Shown here piece after piece: positions 24,801 to 39,800 of a stretch of 64,000 bases of DNA. The stretch lies in the NCBI GenBank assembly GCA_050084985.1, contig JBITNC010000002.1, positions 27,156,001-27,220,000 on the forward strand, given 5' to 3'. The notes below the pieces were generated by a model. The model was not told the DNA's origin, made no database searches, and saw only the letters and a program-made list of their open reading frames with translations. Source of the stretch: Nageia nagi (lineage: Eukaryota; Pinophyta). Both the position numbers and the translations under genes were made by a program. Position 1 is the first letter of the stretch; each line of letters begins with the position of its first letter.

Positions 24801-27800
24801 ATAGCACTTGCAAGTTGGTTTGTGTTGATATTTGCTGACAATACAATCTCACTGCATGTACTTCTTTGTCTTCACCTCTTAGCCCTAAGATGGCTTTTTA
24901 TGGGGAGCCCTTTCTTCAAGTAGTTGATGAAATCATTTGCCAACCCATCTAGTTTTAGTACCATTGGTCACATGGCTTGAAAGTCCTTGTTTGTCAGTTG
25001 AGAGTATGTTCCCACCAACTTTATTTTGACTTTCACCATCATATTCTGCATGAGGAGCGTGTCTGTCATCTTTACTCCATCTATAAAGTGGAGTCCAAGG
25101 ATCACTTTAATTTAAAATGCCCTACCTACTATGAAATATGGAGGAGGTTCCACTTCCTATTCAGAGACTTCGACAAGTGTCTTTCCACCTTCTAGTATCC
25201 TAATCAACATACTTGGCCCTTTATATTAAAAAATATGTCTCTTAGATGCAAATCTTTATAGGGGACACGCGTAGCCCCCATAACTACCAAGTTAATTACT
25301 TCCTTATTTCAACCCATCACTTTTATAGGGGGTGTTAAGCACTTGTGAGACACGTACAACTCCCACACAGATAATGACATGTTAGTCATTGACACTTCAT
25401 CTCGCACTACTACCTAGGTCCTCCAATGACCCTTCCCACCCTAGACATCACCGATTTGTTTCTAACTAGCAACAATGCTCATCCTCGCATTTGTCATTGA
25501 AGCAATGTAGGCAATCTTTTATTACCACCTTTTTCATTGCTACTAGTGGTCCTAAACCCTAAACCAGCTGCAACTTTTGATTTCCCCAAAATGGCACAGC
25601 TAGATTGCCCCAACTTAGGGCTCTTCCGCCTACCATTCTTGGTTCTTGCTTAGGGTCTTTTGCGATAGCTGACATCTTAGTTGATGGTCCTCCAAATCTA
25701 TGTTGCTCTCCAAGTTTTTGACAGTGCACAACCTCTTGTTGTGATCCTCCTATTCGACATCTCTTGATTCTCTTCTTTTCAGTAGAGGGGCCCTCCTCTA
25801 TTGGTTTTGTAATTTTAGGGTTAGGGTTCGGCGTTTTTTTTCTCCCCATACCTCTTCATCTGTTTGTTATAATCAGCTTTCTTTTCAAGGTCTTTTTCCC
25901 CTAATTCTTATCTATTTCTTCAGTTGTACTTCCAAGTCCCTTTGACCTTTTCGGTCACCTATGGATGTTAATATAATTATCTTATCCCATATAACACACA
26001 ATTGATTGCATTTTATTGTAATTTATTTGTTTTCTTCAAACATTTGAATGAAAAAGATAGATACTTGTAATTATTATTCTTAGGACAATTCTAAATTGCA
26101 ACATAGGCTTTCCTGGAATTTGCAGGTTTGTTTCACTGTCTGCTATGGTCTGGGGGAAATGATGAAGCAGACATGAGCTAATTACAATACAAGTGGTTCC
26201 AATTTAAACTCTTTACAAATTGTTTCTGAACTATCTAGTCTGATTCTTCTCGCAAGAGCCACAATAAGGATGTATATATTCGTAGGGCAGATTCCTGGTG
26301 TTGGGCAGAAACTGAGATGATTTCCTTATGTGCTAACTAAAACTGTCTTTTACTTCAATCGGGTAATTAGAGATAAAGTTTATTGGGTAATTCCTCTTAT
26401 TTTACAACTAGGTGCTTATTACCACATAATTGTTATTGATTGAATGCTTTTTCTTCTGAGCGCATGTCTTACTTCTTTGTTTAAAAGTATGCAATTTTGC
26501 TTGACCTGGATTGTCTACTATTCCTAATGATGCAGTTAATCTAGTACCCTATAATTATGTTTTTCTAACCATATGCATAATCTCATGACCAAGTGAATAA
26601 GATTGTTATTGCACTGAAAGGCAATAACTCCCTGTTCTAATGATTCCACATATTTATCTCTTTATTATATATGCTGATAGTCATACATTGTAATGTTAAA
26701 TATTTTTTGTTCTGATTTCTTCTTCTTCTGTCCAACTGAATGTCCATGTGCTTCAGGTGTCTCCCACAAAGTATAGGGGTGCACTAGGAGCTATGCCTCA
26801 ACTTGGAACATGTTCTGGAATAATAGTAGCATTGGTCTTAGGAATATCTTGTGAAACAGATTCTCATTGGTAAGATTTCTTTCATTTCCCGTTGATCTGA
26901 AATTCTTTAACACATTGTTGTTGGTGGATATTTTTCTTATGGAACAAACAAGGAAATAAGATCTTGATTTGCAATTAATTTTGTAATGGTGTACTACCAG
27001 TTATGTCCATGTCATGAAGGATCTTCAGTCCATATAAGTTTAAACCTGGCATACACAAGATTTACTTAGGGAAATAGGGATTGTGATGTTTTTCGCAGAC
27101 GAAACTATGTTGTGATGCAGCAGTCTCAAGTGCATGATTAGAGTGAAGTTCAACTGACTTGATTAGGTTATGAAGGCTACAAATATTTGGAAGGCACAGG
27201 TCAGTTTCATAAAGACTAAATATATACCTTGGATACTTTGGGATGGTAAGCCATGCTCTTGGCATAGAAACAGCAGAATTAGGCTCTTAAGGGAAGGTGT
27301 GAGATAAACCTTCGTATTAAGTGCATTTAGGACTCTTTTTAATGAATACAATTAAATCTGATAGTTGACAATGCCACCCATACGCGAAACCCTGATTCTC
27401 TAGCCAGTCAATAGATTTTAATGTATGCACTCATACATATTGCAGGATGCTAGCCTTACTATTTTGATGAATAGCAAAGCGTCAAATGTTTGGGTAAAAT
27501 TGTTGGTGTCGAAATGTTGCATATAACAGTCAATTTAAATATTGTTGGCTTTCAAGCTTTAGTTTTTACGGTCCCTAATTTTCAAATATAGTAGACACTG
27601 TTCAGCTTTTGCAAAATTGTTTGCAGATCTTTTGTCATTCCTATTTTCTATTAGCTGTAAAATCTCTCATTTTTTTGTTTAACTTGTGAGCTGGCCCATA
27701 TCATTCACTTATTTTTGACCATCTACAGTCATCATATTGTCACTACGAGTACTATCTTAAGGTCCTTCTAGATTTGGAATTTATAAATCTGGAACCTTTT

Positions 27801-30800
27801 TTCATGGTTTAGTTAATTGTGCAGCTTTTCTATACTCATTAAATCAAGTTTTGAAATTTGCATAAACTAACGAGAAACTTATAAATAGGTGGAGGGCAAT
27901 GTTTCGCATTGCAAGTTTTCCAGGGTTTCTAGTTTTAGTCGGCATGCAATTTACAGCTGAAAGCCCTCGTTGGCTTGGTAATGTAGGTAATAGCGTTCGT
28001 TGGAACTTTAAACTTTTTGTTTTTCATGTTCTTCATATGTTACTTTCAAGTACAATGCAAATGCAACCTTTCTAATATAGGTTGGAAGATGGGAAGAAGC
28101 CAAAGCAGTCATCTCTGACCTCTGGGGAAAATCTGAAGTTGAGAGTTCTTTGAGAGAGTTAAAAGATGCAAACAAGCTGAATGCAAACTGTCAAGAGGTC
28201 AAGTGGTCAGAGCTACTCTTAAAACGGCACTATAAAGGTGACTATTCTTTTTAAGAAATTTCTGTCAATAGTTGATCCTTTTATTTTTAATTTTTATGTT
28301 TTGGGCTAACTGATCCCTGTATCATATTGATACATATGCGCACATAGAAGTTTCAATCTAGATGGAAAAATTACTTAACATGTGATAGTACTGATCTCTG
28401 CAAGTTTACATTTAGTCAATGAATTACTTGTGGTGTATCTAATGCTCAATATTAGAACTCCAGGAAATCTATTCAATATCAACAAACAAATTGTTTGATG
28501 ACACATTTTAGTTCCTATTAAGAAATAAAAAAATGAAATCAACAGTTTCCACATGATAAAATGATCTGCCTTTTCTAGTAAGAAATAGTAGGATAACAAA
28601 AATTGTGATCCTAGTTAAGATTATACTGATATCATCATCTAATGAAGTATAGAAATGACAATGAAGTCCTAATGTATTACAAATCTCAACAAATTGCTTC
28701 TTTGGATACAAAAATGGTATAAGTGGTAGCAGAGCTTTATTTTTGAAAATATTTGATGGCTCACATAGGAAAATTGTTCCTAGTGAAGCAGTAATGGAAT
28801 ATTTTGCTATGTGAGAGCAGGTGCCAAGATTCCAATTGGTATGGATAATGATGGTGAGGAGCTTCTCAAGCCATAAAGAGAATCAGAGTGCATGTTCGAC
28901 AATAATTGTAGGATGCTTCTTCCATTGCACAACGATCAGGGTACCGATTATAATGACACTTAATAGTAAAATAGGAGCAATAATTATATGAAGAGAAATA
29001 AGATGTTCTTGCAGAGGCTTGTAAAGTGTAATAGGATGAAGAATAAGTAGTGGCTATCGAACTTGAATAACCTTCAGACAATAAGATGCTAAGCTTGAAG
29101 AAGAACTTCTTGACATAACGAAGATTATAGTAGACAAGACATTCAAGCTAGGATTAAACTTTCCACCTCTTAACTCAAAAAGAGATAATAACAAAATTTT
29201 GTTAGTAAAGGATACATTTACAAACACTTGAATCAAGGAAAGAATATTCATCCTCAAATATTTTTTTTCTTAGTGAATCAAAGAGGTCTCTATTGGGGTC
29301 CTTGGCCCCTGGAAAAAATCACAACTTACCAACATTAAAACATTACTTCTAAATTAAGATGCATGTTCAAGACCTCATTTATTTAGGAGATACAAAGTTG
29401 TTTTGAGCAAAGTGATTGGCTTCTAGCTTTCTAAGACAAAGCTATCTTTATGTTGTATCCTGTTGGAGCTTCTCCTCCAAAGCATGCATAGTTGATACTT
29501 GATACCATAGGTCAAAAAAGTGGATTCAGCCAATATTTGTTTGGGTCCAAGCATAGGATATTTGGTGATTTGACAAATTACTTGGCAAAAAAAAGGAAAA
29601 AAATCCAATTTTAAATAAAGTGCAACATATATTTTGGATTAAAAAATAAAAAATACAGTGTTTTTATCAACAAAACATATGGCAAATTGTTTATTACAAA
29701 ATGTGGTAAATTATTTGGCAATTATGCAACAAAAAAAAATCTGATTTCAGATAAAGGGCAGCATTTTTTTGCATTAAATATGAAAACTACTTTTTGTTTT
29801 TGTTATCAAAATATTTATTACAAACACATCAATGATGTGCTCTCTTTTTCCTCTTTGCCTTTATTGCTATGGTGGATGTTTGTGTTGTTGTTGGTGCTTC
29901 TTATGTGGCTCCAAGTTCACATGCATCTCCCTCAATGCATTGTATATCCTCCTCCTTGAAACAACTTTCTCTTGCTTGCAAAATTTCACTTTGAAGCTTT
30001 GTGAACCATTCAAAAGAGGGATTAATCTCATCCAAATTGATCACATCACGATCGACTCCAATTGTTTGTTGACGGCGAAGCATGAGATTGTAATGTAGAT
30101 ATATCTAGTTGTTGAGCTATTCTTGAGTCAACCTAGTGCACCTTTTGGAGTGTATGTTCTCAAATATACTCCAATAACGCTTACATCCAATAGAGCTACA
30201 AGGTTAGGAAAAAATTCAGACCGCTAGTTGTTATAGGAAAGGCACTTTTGCACCAAAGGACTCCGACCATACAATTGAAAAAAAAAAACTAAATTAAAAA
30301 TCAAATATAAAAGATAAAATAAATGTTACCTAGATTTTTGATTGCACATGACCTAATGTAAATTGTACTCGAGAGAAGATAACCCTCTGCATTCTTGGAG
30401 ATCTATAGCTTTCTTTGTAGTTGAGCTATTTTTTGCTCATCTTGGACCACCCTCTCGAGGATAATATAAAGCCTAGTAAGAAATTCATTAGTGGCCAAAA
30501 ATGTCGTAAAAATATTTAAGATTAAGATGATAGCCTGCTGCATGAATGGGCTTATGAATTTGACTTGACCATCTACAATCAATTAACTCCCAAAAATAAT
30601 GATACTTGTCTAGTATGTGTTTATAATATCCTACGGTGGCCTTATCCATGACTTAAATCATAGTATATTAATTTGGACTTGGGAAAAATCCGGCTAGGGG
30701 GGAAATTTTAAAATTTGGAGAATATTCAGGTAAAATTTGCGTAATGAAAAATGACAAATTCAAAACAAATTCAACATTTTTTTTAAAAAGAAACGACAAA

Positions 30801-33800
30801 TTCAGGAAAAATTCGCATTAAATTAAAAAACATGCAAAGTTTTTATTTTTTTTATAGAATATGCTTATCTAATTGCCACACATCATTCCTATATGGGCCA
30901 TATCATCCAACACATTCATGACATAAATTTAAAGAAAATGATTGTGGATCATAATTCATAATATCATATTCATAAATCATAACATCGATATACAAAACCA
31001 TGTGAAATAAAAAGTCATCTACAAAGTGTATTAGAATTATAACTCATAAGTCTATTGTCTCATATTGCCAACTTAAGTGCCAAAGTGCCAACCGACAACC
31101 AGTACAAGAAAATAGTAAATACCTAAGTCACTAAATAGTAAACACTAATAGTGCAACTATCAAGTCATCAACATGAAGATCTAGCCCTCTTCTTAGTCAT
31201 ATGGCCACCACTACCAGTACCACAACCAAGTGCTCCACTAGCAGGTGTAATAGGAGAGGGTGGTCCCCTAGTAGGTGGCATAAGAGTGTAATGAGCTTGA
31301 TGTGCCAATTTCAAAGCACTCCTACGCATCTTGGGCCTTGGCCTTTGGTACGAAAGGAGATGATTCGAACTATTATCCACGGGCATAGTCTCAGCGTTAG
31401 GATCAATCTACTCCAGAGGTCCAACACCGAAGTGCACAAGAGGCAATGGATCGTCGAAGTGCACAACAACAACTATATCCTCCTCCTCCACAACCTTCTC
31501 CTAGTCCAAGTCCACACTCATGTTTGCAATTCTATCAATATGCTCCTCCAGGTCAATTCATGCAACTCGAAACTCTTGGTTTACTAGGTCCTCTTTACGT
31601 CGCATGGAGGCGCATCACTAAATGTAGGATCTCTCACCAAAGAACGCTTGGCGAGATCTTGTACATCCACATGTCTCTATAGCTCCACCAAAACCAAAGA
31701 AACCAAGTGACATCTTATACGTCTCCATGTCCTTTAAGATTCGAGCATACTTGGTAGGATCTCTCACCATAGTGCATATGCATTTTGATACCTACGTTTA
31801 ATATCATTAAAAAAATTAAAAATACTATATTATTAACCAAAAGCTTCATAGATTTTGTTGCAATACTTTAAGTTTAAACTTACCCCTTTCGTAACCTCAT
31901 GATGTTTCAAAATTTTGAAGCCTAGTGCAAATAATAAGCTAGGGTTCAACATGGCTCCCACTGCATGAATAGGGCGATGGAGCATGTTGTCCCATCACTC
32001 ATCAATGATGTTCCAAATGATGTTGAACTTATCACCAAACTCATTCTCAACATCTAGATGGTCCTCATAATATTTTTTAATGCTCTCCTTGGCCCTATAC
32101 ATGGCCTCATACAAGTATCCCATAGCAGGCCTATCCCCATCAACTAGGTAGAGGACGACAACAACTGGCCTAGTTACCAAACAAATCTCTCTGACCCCAT
32201 TCGAAAATTCGTGTCTACCTACCAAAATAGTCACCTCTTGGCCCTTTGGTCTTCTGCTCAAGGCGGTGGAAAGCCACTCTCTAAAAATAAACATTGCCCA
32301 ATGGTCGGACATGGTTCTGATCAATGATTGAAGGGAGATGAAATTGAAGGCAAATTGTGTGGCTTCTAGGTGCAACAACTCCTTGTTGAGGTTGTATCGC
32401 CTCATCATGATAAGAACTATGGATTTATTATAAATGTACTTAATGATTGACCTTGCTTGGTCAACCACCTTTCTCATGGAATCCAATTTCCCTGTGCTCT
32501 TCAAAATGAGATCAATGCAATGGGCATTGCATGAAGTTTAGAAGATGGTGGGATACTTGTCCATAAGCAATTTCCCATCTATAATATAGTTTCTAGCGTT
32601 GTTTGTAATCACCTAGACAACATGCTCCGCTCTCACCTCTTGCAGAAACTGGTCTAATGTAATGTCCCAAATAAGTCCTTGATCCAAAATTATTAGTCAA
32701 TTAAGTAATGAATAAGAAAATGAACAAGATCAAGCATTCACACCACAAAACATGCCAATGCACAAGCCAAAATGGAGGAGAAATGCCAACATCTCAATAT
32801 AAAGCATGAAATGATCAAGATACAACCAAATAGGCCCAAGAGGGCTGATGTCTGGCTCAAGGGACCAGATCTAGGGCATACACTCCTCAAATGCTGACTC
32901 CTCACTTCTAGGGCCTTCAACCCCTAGATTTGATTGCAAGTCTGGATTGGTCTGAGGGTCTGCATCCTCAACCAAGACCTAGTGAGGACTACGTCCCACT
33001 AGCTCCTTCCTTACGCTAGGTTTCTGTCCAACTAGAGGCCCAAGAGATGGTGTTGCCCCTCCAAAGATAGAAGATGCCAAATATACTCAATGATGCCTCT
33101 TGAGTTTTGTGCCAACCATATAAACAGGAATCTTCCAGTGTTGGTCATCCACACACCCCTCAAGGTGACGTCATGCTTTGGTGCCTTGGGATCACTCCAA
33201 ATCATGCGCCTAGCCTCGAATCATGCGTTGTGCCTTGGGATCCATATTATGACACTTAAATGCTCCTAATCTATCCTTAGGAGGGAGATGTCCCACTTGG
33301 GGCTCACAATTGGTCCATGGGACCCATATGTCTCCTATCCAAGGTTACAATAATGCCAAAGTACAAATGCAATAAATAAGTAATCACTTCTAATTACAAA
33401 AGTACTCCTAAAAGGAACGTCCCATGAAAGGGGACGTTATATCTAATAATATGAATAACAGTTTTGAATCCTTTACTTGTGCAGATGCATCAACTAATCT
33501 CATGAATATTGTGCCACATGGGCAATACACAAGGAAATTAATTAGGGTTCTACCCTCTTGTCTCCACCTGTTAGATATTATGGTGCAAGTTGTTATCTTC
33601 CAAGTCTCTTGAATTGAAGACAATTTGAAAAAACAAAAACAAAATAAAACAACTAAAAGTTAAAATACAACTCTATAAAAAATTAAAATGTGACTAAAAA
33701 GTTAAAAATTGCAAGTAAAGAAATATTTTAAAAATATAATGATTAAAATTTTATGTACCTATCCAAGCACTCCTTGAGATCTTGCATAATAGGCCCTTGC

Positions 33801-36800
33801 ACTTCTACATAAGTAGGGACCTTGTACCCAACCCTCGCACAAACTACATCAAACATTGGTTGCCAATAAGGGCTTCTGGTAATGTTGATTCGTAACCCTT
33901 CATAATATATCAGCTTGGCCACTAACAAATTTGCTTTTTTCTTCTCATTCTTGTTTAATGTACTTGCAATAGATGGTAGAATTCCAGGTGTTGTTCATGG
34001 CCCAAAGCAGGGAGAGAATCCAACAAGTTGAGAAGCACCAATACCAAAAGCATAAGTTTGACTATGACTTATACTTCCAGCACTAGAAGACATCCCTACT
34101 CTTAGCTCCGTTTGAATTGCAACTTTCCTAGCCCTTCTTTGTATTGTAGAGTCTAAGTCCCTATTTGCCTCAAGAATAAGGTCTGCACTTGCACCTGAGA
34201 AAACTTCCACACCTCTCTGTGTTTGTTGAGAAACATGGACTTTGAACCTATGAATCCCTCCAACGAAAACCGTTTGACATAAGTTACATTGTATCTTCCC
34301 TAGAATACTTGGTTTGGGCCCCAAAGTTTTTACTTACTGCCAAAAAGGATCCAAGTTGATATGTAATTTCTTAAGTTGAGAGCTTTCAAGGAAATCGTAA
34401 ACTACAAATTTATTAATACGTCGAAGTATGGAAACAAGACAAAGATGTGCACATCAACTATTTGATTAAACATGCAAGTTAATTCACTCTATCATAAATT
34501 AAAACAGGAATGAAAATGCAAGCATACACAAACAATTGAAATAGATATTTAAGATGTTCCTCTCACTGTAACAGCAACCATCAAATCCAACAATTACTAT
34601 GCATAAATTTACAAGGATGAAATCCTTTTCCATGTCCTCAACACAGTATTAAATCACTTCAACAATCCTCAATAGAACTCAGTCTACAATTGGTTTTCCA
34701 AACTCCATCATCTCTCGTATCAACCTCGCGAACAACCTTTTAACTCTCTTAATGTCATTTTAGTTCATCTCCAACTGATTCAATTGTTGTTTGACATGTG
34801 GCAAGTTGTACAATGTGTGGAAGAGAAGACCAACGGAAGTCGGGCCATTTTTGAGAAAGTCGGGTTGTTATCCGGGTAGCCGCACCATGATTCACAAAGA
34901 TGGGTCATTTCCGGGAAGATCAATGATCATTGGCCCATGTCTGAGAAGATAAACGGTCATTGGGCCATTTTTAAGAAAGTTGCACCATTTAACAATGTTG
35001 TTGCTTCCTGAAGACGCGACGTTAGCAACACCTATGCCGCACTCTGGCAAGCCTCAACATTGGTTGCCGCACCACAAAGCCGTATTGTTAGCATGATGCC
35101 AGCAGAAGAAATGCCACACTTTGACACACAAGAGGTGTTGCGCCCCGACAAAGCCTTTTACATTGCATGACGTGTTGTGAAGTTGATGATGTCAACAAAA
35201 GGAATGTTGCACTCCGAAGATGCATTTCCTCGATTGCAGCAAATGATGATGTCAGAAAAAGGAATGCTGCACTCCGACAATGCATTTCCTTGATTGTGGC
35301 AAATAATGATGTCAGCAAAAGTAATGTCGAACAACAACAATGCATTTCTCGGACCACGACAGATGATGACGTCAGCAACAGAGTCCCAGATCGTGACAAA
35401 GAGAAAAACATGTTGGATATGGCTCATCCTTTGCAAAGGAAGTACTGTACATCGGGCCCCTACCTTGGCAGTTTGGCGGCAGTGCCCCTAGAATTTTTTT
35501 TTTGAGGATTCACCTGAGGTTCACCTATTTTCACATGGTGTTGGTGGGATTTACAAGGTTTCGTCTTAGTGCAAGGATGGGTGGTTTGGCCCATGGTTTT
35601 CTAATACCATATTGTGGTTTAGGGTTGAAATTTTTCCTATTTATTCATTGTGATGAGCCATTTGTGGCGAGTTATTCATTGTAAGCAATAATATAGGAGG
35701 AGAAGCTCTTGACATGTTGGAGTAGCTCACATTGGGTGAACCAAGGTAAATCTCATGTGTTTGTGAGATTGTTGTGTTCTGATTAATTCGCTTTTGCACT
35801 ATAATTTCAAAATAGGTTTAGATAAGACTCTTCAAAACAAGCGTGCAACTCATGAAAATGCTCCACATGTATTCGACAACTCGCGACAATGAGGGAAAAC
35901 ACCCTAAAACACCATATAAACATCAAAACAAGATCAAATTCACCATGAGGACCTATGGCAAAATCCACACTCGAAATCTGATATTCGGATCACACCTCCC
36001 CAATGGGAAGTGCATTTTGTCCACAAAATGCTTAGGTCTTGACAAGGTGAGGAAACAAGTCCTCAACCTTGCCCACTTTGTTGTTCTTGGAAGCTTCCCT
36101 TTCAACCCAACAAGCCATATTTCTTATTGTCCTCTCCGTGCATGCCTTACTTTCTTTTGCAAAACTGAGTCCTCCTTCAACTCATCCATTGTGGTAGGTG
36201 CAAGTTCTTCAATGGATGGTAAAATTGTTCCTAACTCAACTTCATCTTCATTTATCATGGAAGGTTCAAACAACTTTAGGTGTTCAACATTAATAACTGA
36301 ATAAATATGCATGTAGGCAAGTAAGTCAAGTATGAAGGCATCATCACTCACTTGCTCAATGATATTAAAAGGCCCATACCTGATTGGTTTCAGCTTCTTT
36401 GAAGGTCCCTCTAACCTTTCTTTACTGAGATGTAACCACACCTGATCACCAACTTGAAACTTGTGATCAGTCCTACGTTTATCATGCCTCAGTTTGTATT
36501 TGGCTTAACTTGTTTTGAGTTGTTCGTACACCTTGAGATGAACAAATTTGATTGTTTCAATGAATTTCTCAGCTTGTTGCTCTTCCTTTTCCAAGGTTGC
36601 ATCAAAATCAATTTGTTGCCCAAAAACACAATCAAATCGTGAAGATGGAACGTATCCAAAACATGTTTCAAAAGGAATCTTACTTGTGGAAGTGTGGATT
36701 GCTCTATTGTAAGAATGTTGAATGTATGCATGATGTTCATCCCACTATTTTGGATGTTTGCCACAAGTAACCCCTAAGCAACTACACAATAGTCCTATTC

Positions 36801-39800
36801 ACGACCTCAGTTTGGCCATCGGTTTGAGGGTGAAAGTTTGTGCTTTGGTTTAACTTAGTGTCCATTTTTTCCCACAAGGTTTTCTATAACTTACCTAATA
36901 ATCTACTATCTCGATCTGAAACAATAGAACTAGGTAGTCCGAAATGTACCCACACATGAGAGAAAAACAAGTTTGCTGCAATTTGTCCAGTTATAATCTT
37001 TTTATAGGGTATTAAAAAACATATCTTGCTAAATCTATCAACAACAACAAACAAATAGTTATGTCCCCTTTTTTCATAGGTAAACCACCCACAAAGTCCA
37101 TTGATATGCTCTCCCAAGACTTGCTAGGAACTGACAATGGCTGATATAACACCAACTTTCTATTACTAGGCTTACTCGTGCAACATAAAACACACCCCCT
37201 AATGTATTTTGCAACTTGCTCTTGCATTTTGGACAAGTACACTTACCTTTGCAAGTTAGCCACTTTCTTACCAACTCCAAAGTGTCTAGAAATCTGAGAT
37301 GTACGGGTTTCTGTAATGAGTTGCACTCTTTCTCCTTGAGACACACACTGAGCATTTTCCTTATACAACAATCCCTCATTCATAAATAATCAATCTCATC
37401 ATCACATCTACTGTTATGAATCAACTTCAAATAAATATCTTTGAAATCAAGATCATTAAGGTATGGCTCTTTGTATGATTCTTGCACAAAAGGAAAAAGT
37501 TTGAGAATAGTACTCAAACCTGAAACAATAGTTTGTATTGGTGGCCTAGACAACATGTTTGCAATTTTTTGTACTTCCATTTTTATACTTGATTATGAGA
37601 TGGTACTACTGTAAGAAACCCATTCATTGGAAATGTCTTACTTGCTGCAATTTGGATTGAGTTTGCAGGTATTTCAATGGTTGGTGCTCAGTATGTATGA
37701 TGGTCACTTTACTAGCCAAATAATGTTTCCATTTCTTAACATCCTGTACTAGAGCATATAGTTCTTTGTCATACATCAGATAGTTTAACACTACTCTGCT
37801 ATGCTTCTTTGAATGATAACACACGAGTTTCCTGCATTGCATCAACACCGCTTCAATCGCATATTCTATGGCATCCGTTTCTATCTCAAAGGGTTGTTGC
37901 AAATTGGGCAATGCTAAGACAAGTGCATTGACAACTTTCGCCTTCAAGGTATCAAATGCACTATGTTGTTTCCTTCCCCATTGGAAATGAAACCTTTTGT
38001 CGAGGTGTGACACCTCTTATGTTGATGTCATCAGTCTAGTTTTGTGGCGTTCAGTGGTGAGGGCTTTGTCAGAGTGCGACATTTCTTCTGCTGGTGTCAT
38101 GTTGATGTCACGGCTTCATGGTGTGGCGACCAATGTTGAGGCTTATTAGAGTGTAGCATAGGTATTGCTGACATCACGTCTTCAAGGCACGACAATGTTG
38201 TTAAATGGTGTAGCTTCCTTCGAATTTGCCTAGCAACTGTTGATCTTCTTAGCCATGGCTCGACGGTGGTTGATCTTCCCAAGAATGACCCAACTTTGTG
38301 AATCATGGTGCGGCTACCCAGATAATGACCCGACTTTATTGGAAATGGCCCAACGATCATTGATCTTCTCTTCCAAACGTTGTATGACTTTCCATGCATC
38401 AAACGATAGTTGAATCGGTTGGAGATGAACTGAAACGATATCAGGGGAGTTAAAAAGCAGTTCGCATGGCTTATATGGGAAACAATGGAGTTTGGAAAAC
38501 CAGTTGCAGATTGAGTTCTGTTGAGGGTTGTAGATGTTTGCATGTTGAAGTGATTTAATCCTATGTTGAGGACACAAAAAAGGATTTCATCCTTGTTGTA
38601 AATTTCTACATAGTAATTAATGGATTTGATGGTTGTTGTTACAGGGGATGTACTCTCACAATGAAAGGAACCTCATAAATATTTGTGTCAATTGTTTGTG
38701 TATGCTTGCGTTTTCATTCCTGTTTGAATTTACGATAGAGTGAATTAACCTACATGTTTAATTGAATAGTTGATGCATACATCTTTGTCTTGTTTCCATA
38801 CACTGTCGTATTAATTAATCTATAGTTTACAATTTCCTTGAAAGCTCTTAGCTTAGGAAATTACAAATCATGTATTGCATGCTGTGTTGTGAAGCTGATG
38901 ATGTCAATAGAAGGAATGTTGCACTATTGTGACGCATTTCCTCGACTCAGTAGATGATGATGTCAGCAGAATTAATGCCGAACAACAAGGATGCATTTCC
39001 CGAATCGCAACAAACGATGATGTCAGCAACAAAGTCCCAAATTGCTGCAAAGAGCAATACATGCCTACAACTTGTAGCAATTCTCCACACATGTTCGACA
39101 ACTCGTGACAATGTGGGAAAACACCCTAAACCACCAGATAAAAATCAAAACAAGATCAAATTCACCATGAGGACCTCTGGCAAAATCCACACTTCAAATC
39201 TGATCTCCGGATCACAAGTCTTTAGGCATTTTGATTAGATTGTAGAATGCAAGAGAAATGAGGAGATTTGAAGTGTAGCCCCAAAAATCTTCTCCCGTCA
39301 GCTCCAAAACACAAAATGATCTTGCATAATGCTCCCCTTAGCTCCAAATCGCAAGCAAAATGCTCCCCTAGCTCCAAATCACGAGCAAAATGCTCCCCTC
39401 AACTTATTTCTTACTCCCCTCAATTCTTGTCTTGTTCCCCTCAGCTCCTGTCTTGCTCCCCTCAAGCTTGCAAAGAGAAATGACAAAAAAGGAGCTTTTT
39501 CTATTTAACCCCCAATTCGTCGTTTTGTCCCTGTCAAGCTATGTTTTTGTGGCACTTTTCACCTTTTTTGGCATTTATATGTACTTTTTTCCATGATTTT
39601 TTCCATGTTTTCACATTTTTTGTTTTTTTTAATGTGTGCATTTTCATGGTGATTTTCATGTTTTTTTTGGCATCTATACGTGATTTTTTCACCTTTTTGG
39701 CGATTTTGTTGTGTTTTGATTTTGCTAGTTATGCCATTTTTTGTACAAGTTCGCTACTTTTAAGGGAAAATTGCAGAAAAAATCATATAAAAAGTGTGGG

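Noticed and set aside
25553-25566. Interstitial telomere-like cctaaaccctaaac
   Set aside because: Only two units, well within chance in this AT-rich sequence.
35843-36304. 153-codon plus-strand ORF
   Set aside because: It is antisense to the Gypsy pol tail and the LTR junction.
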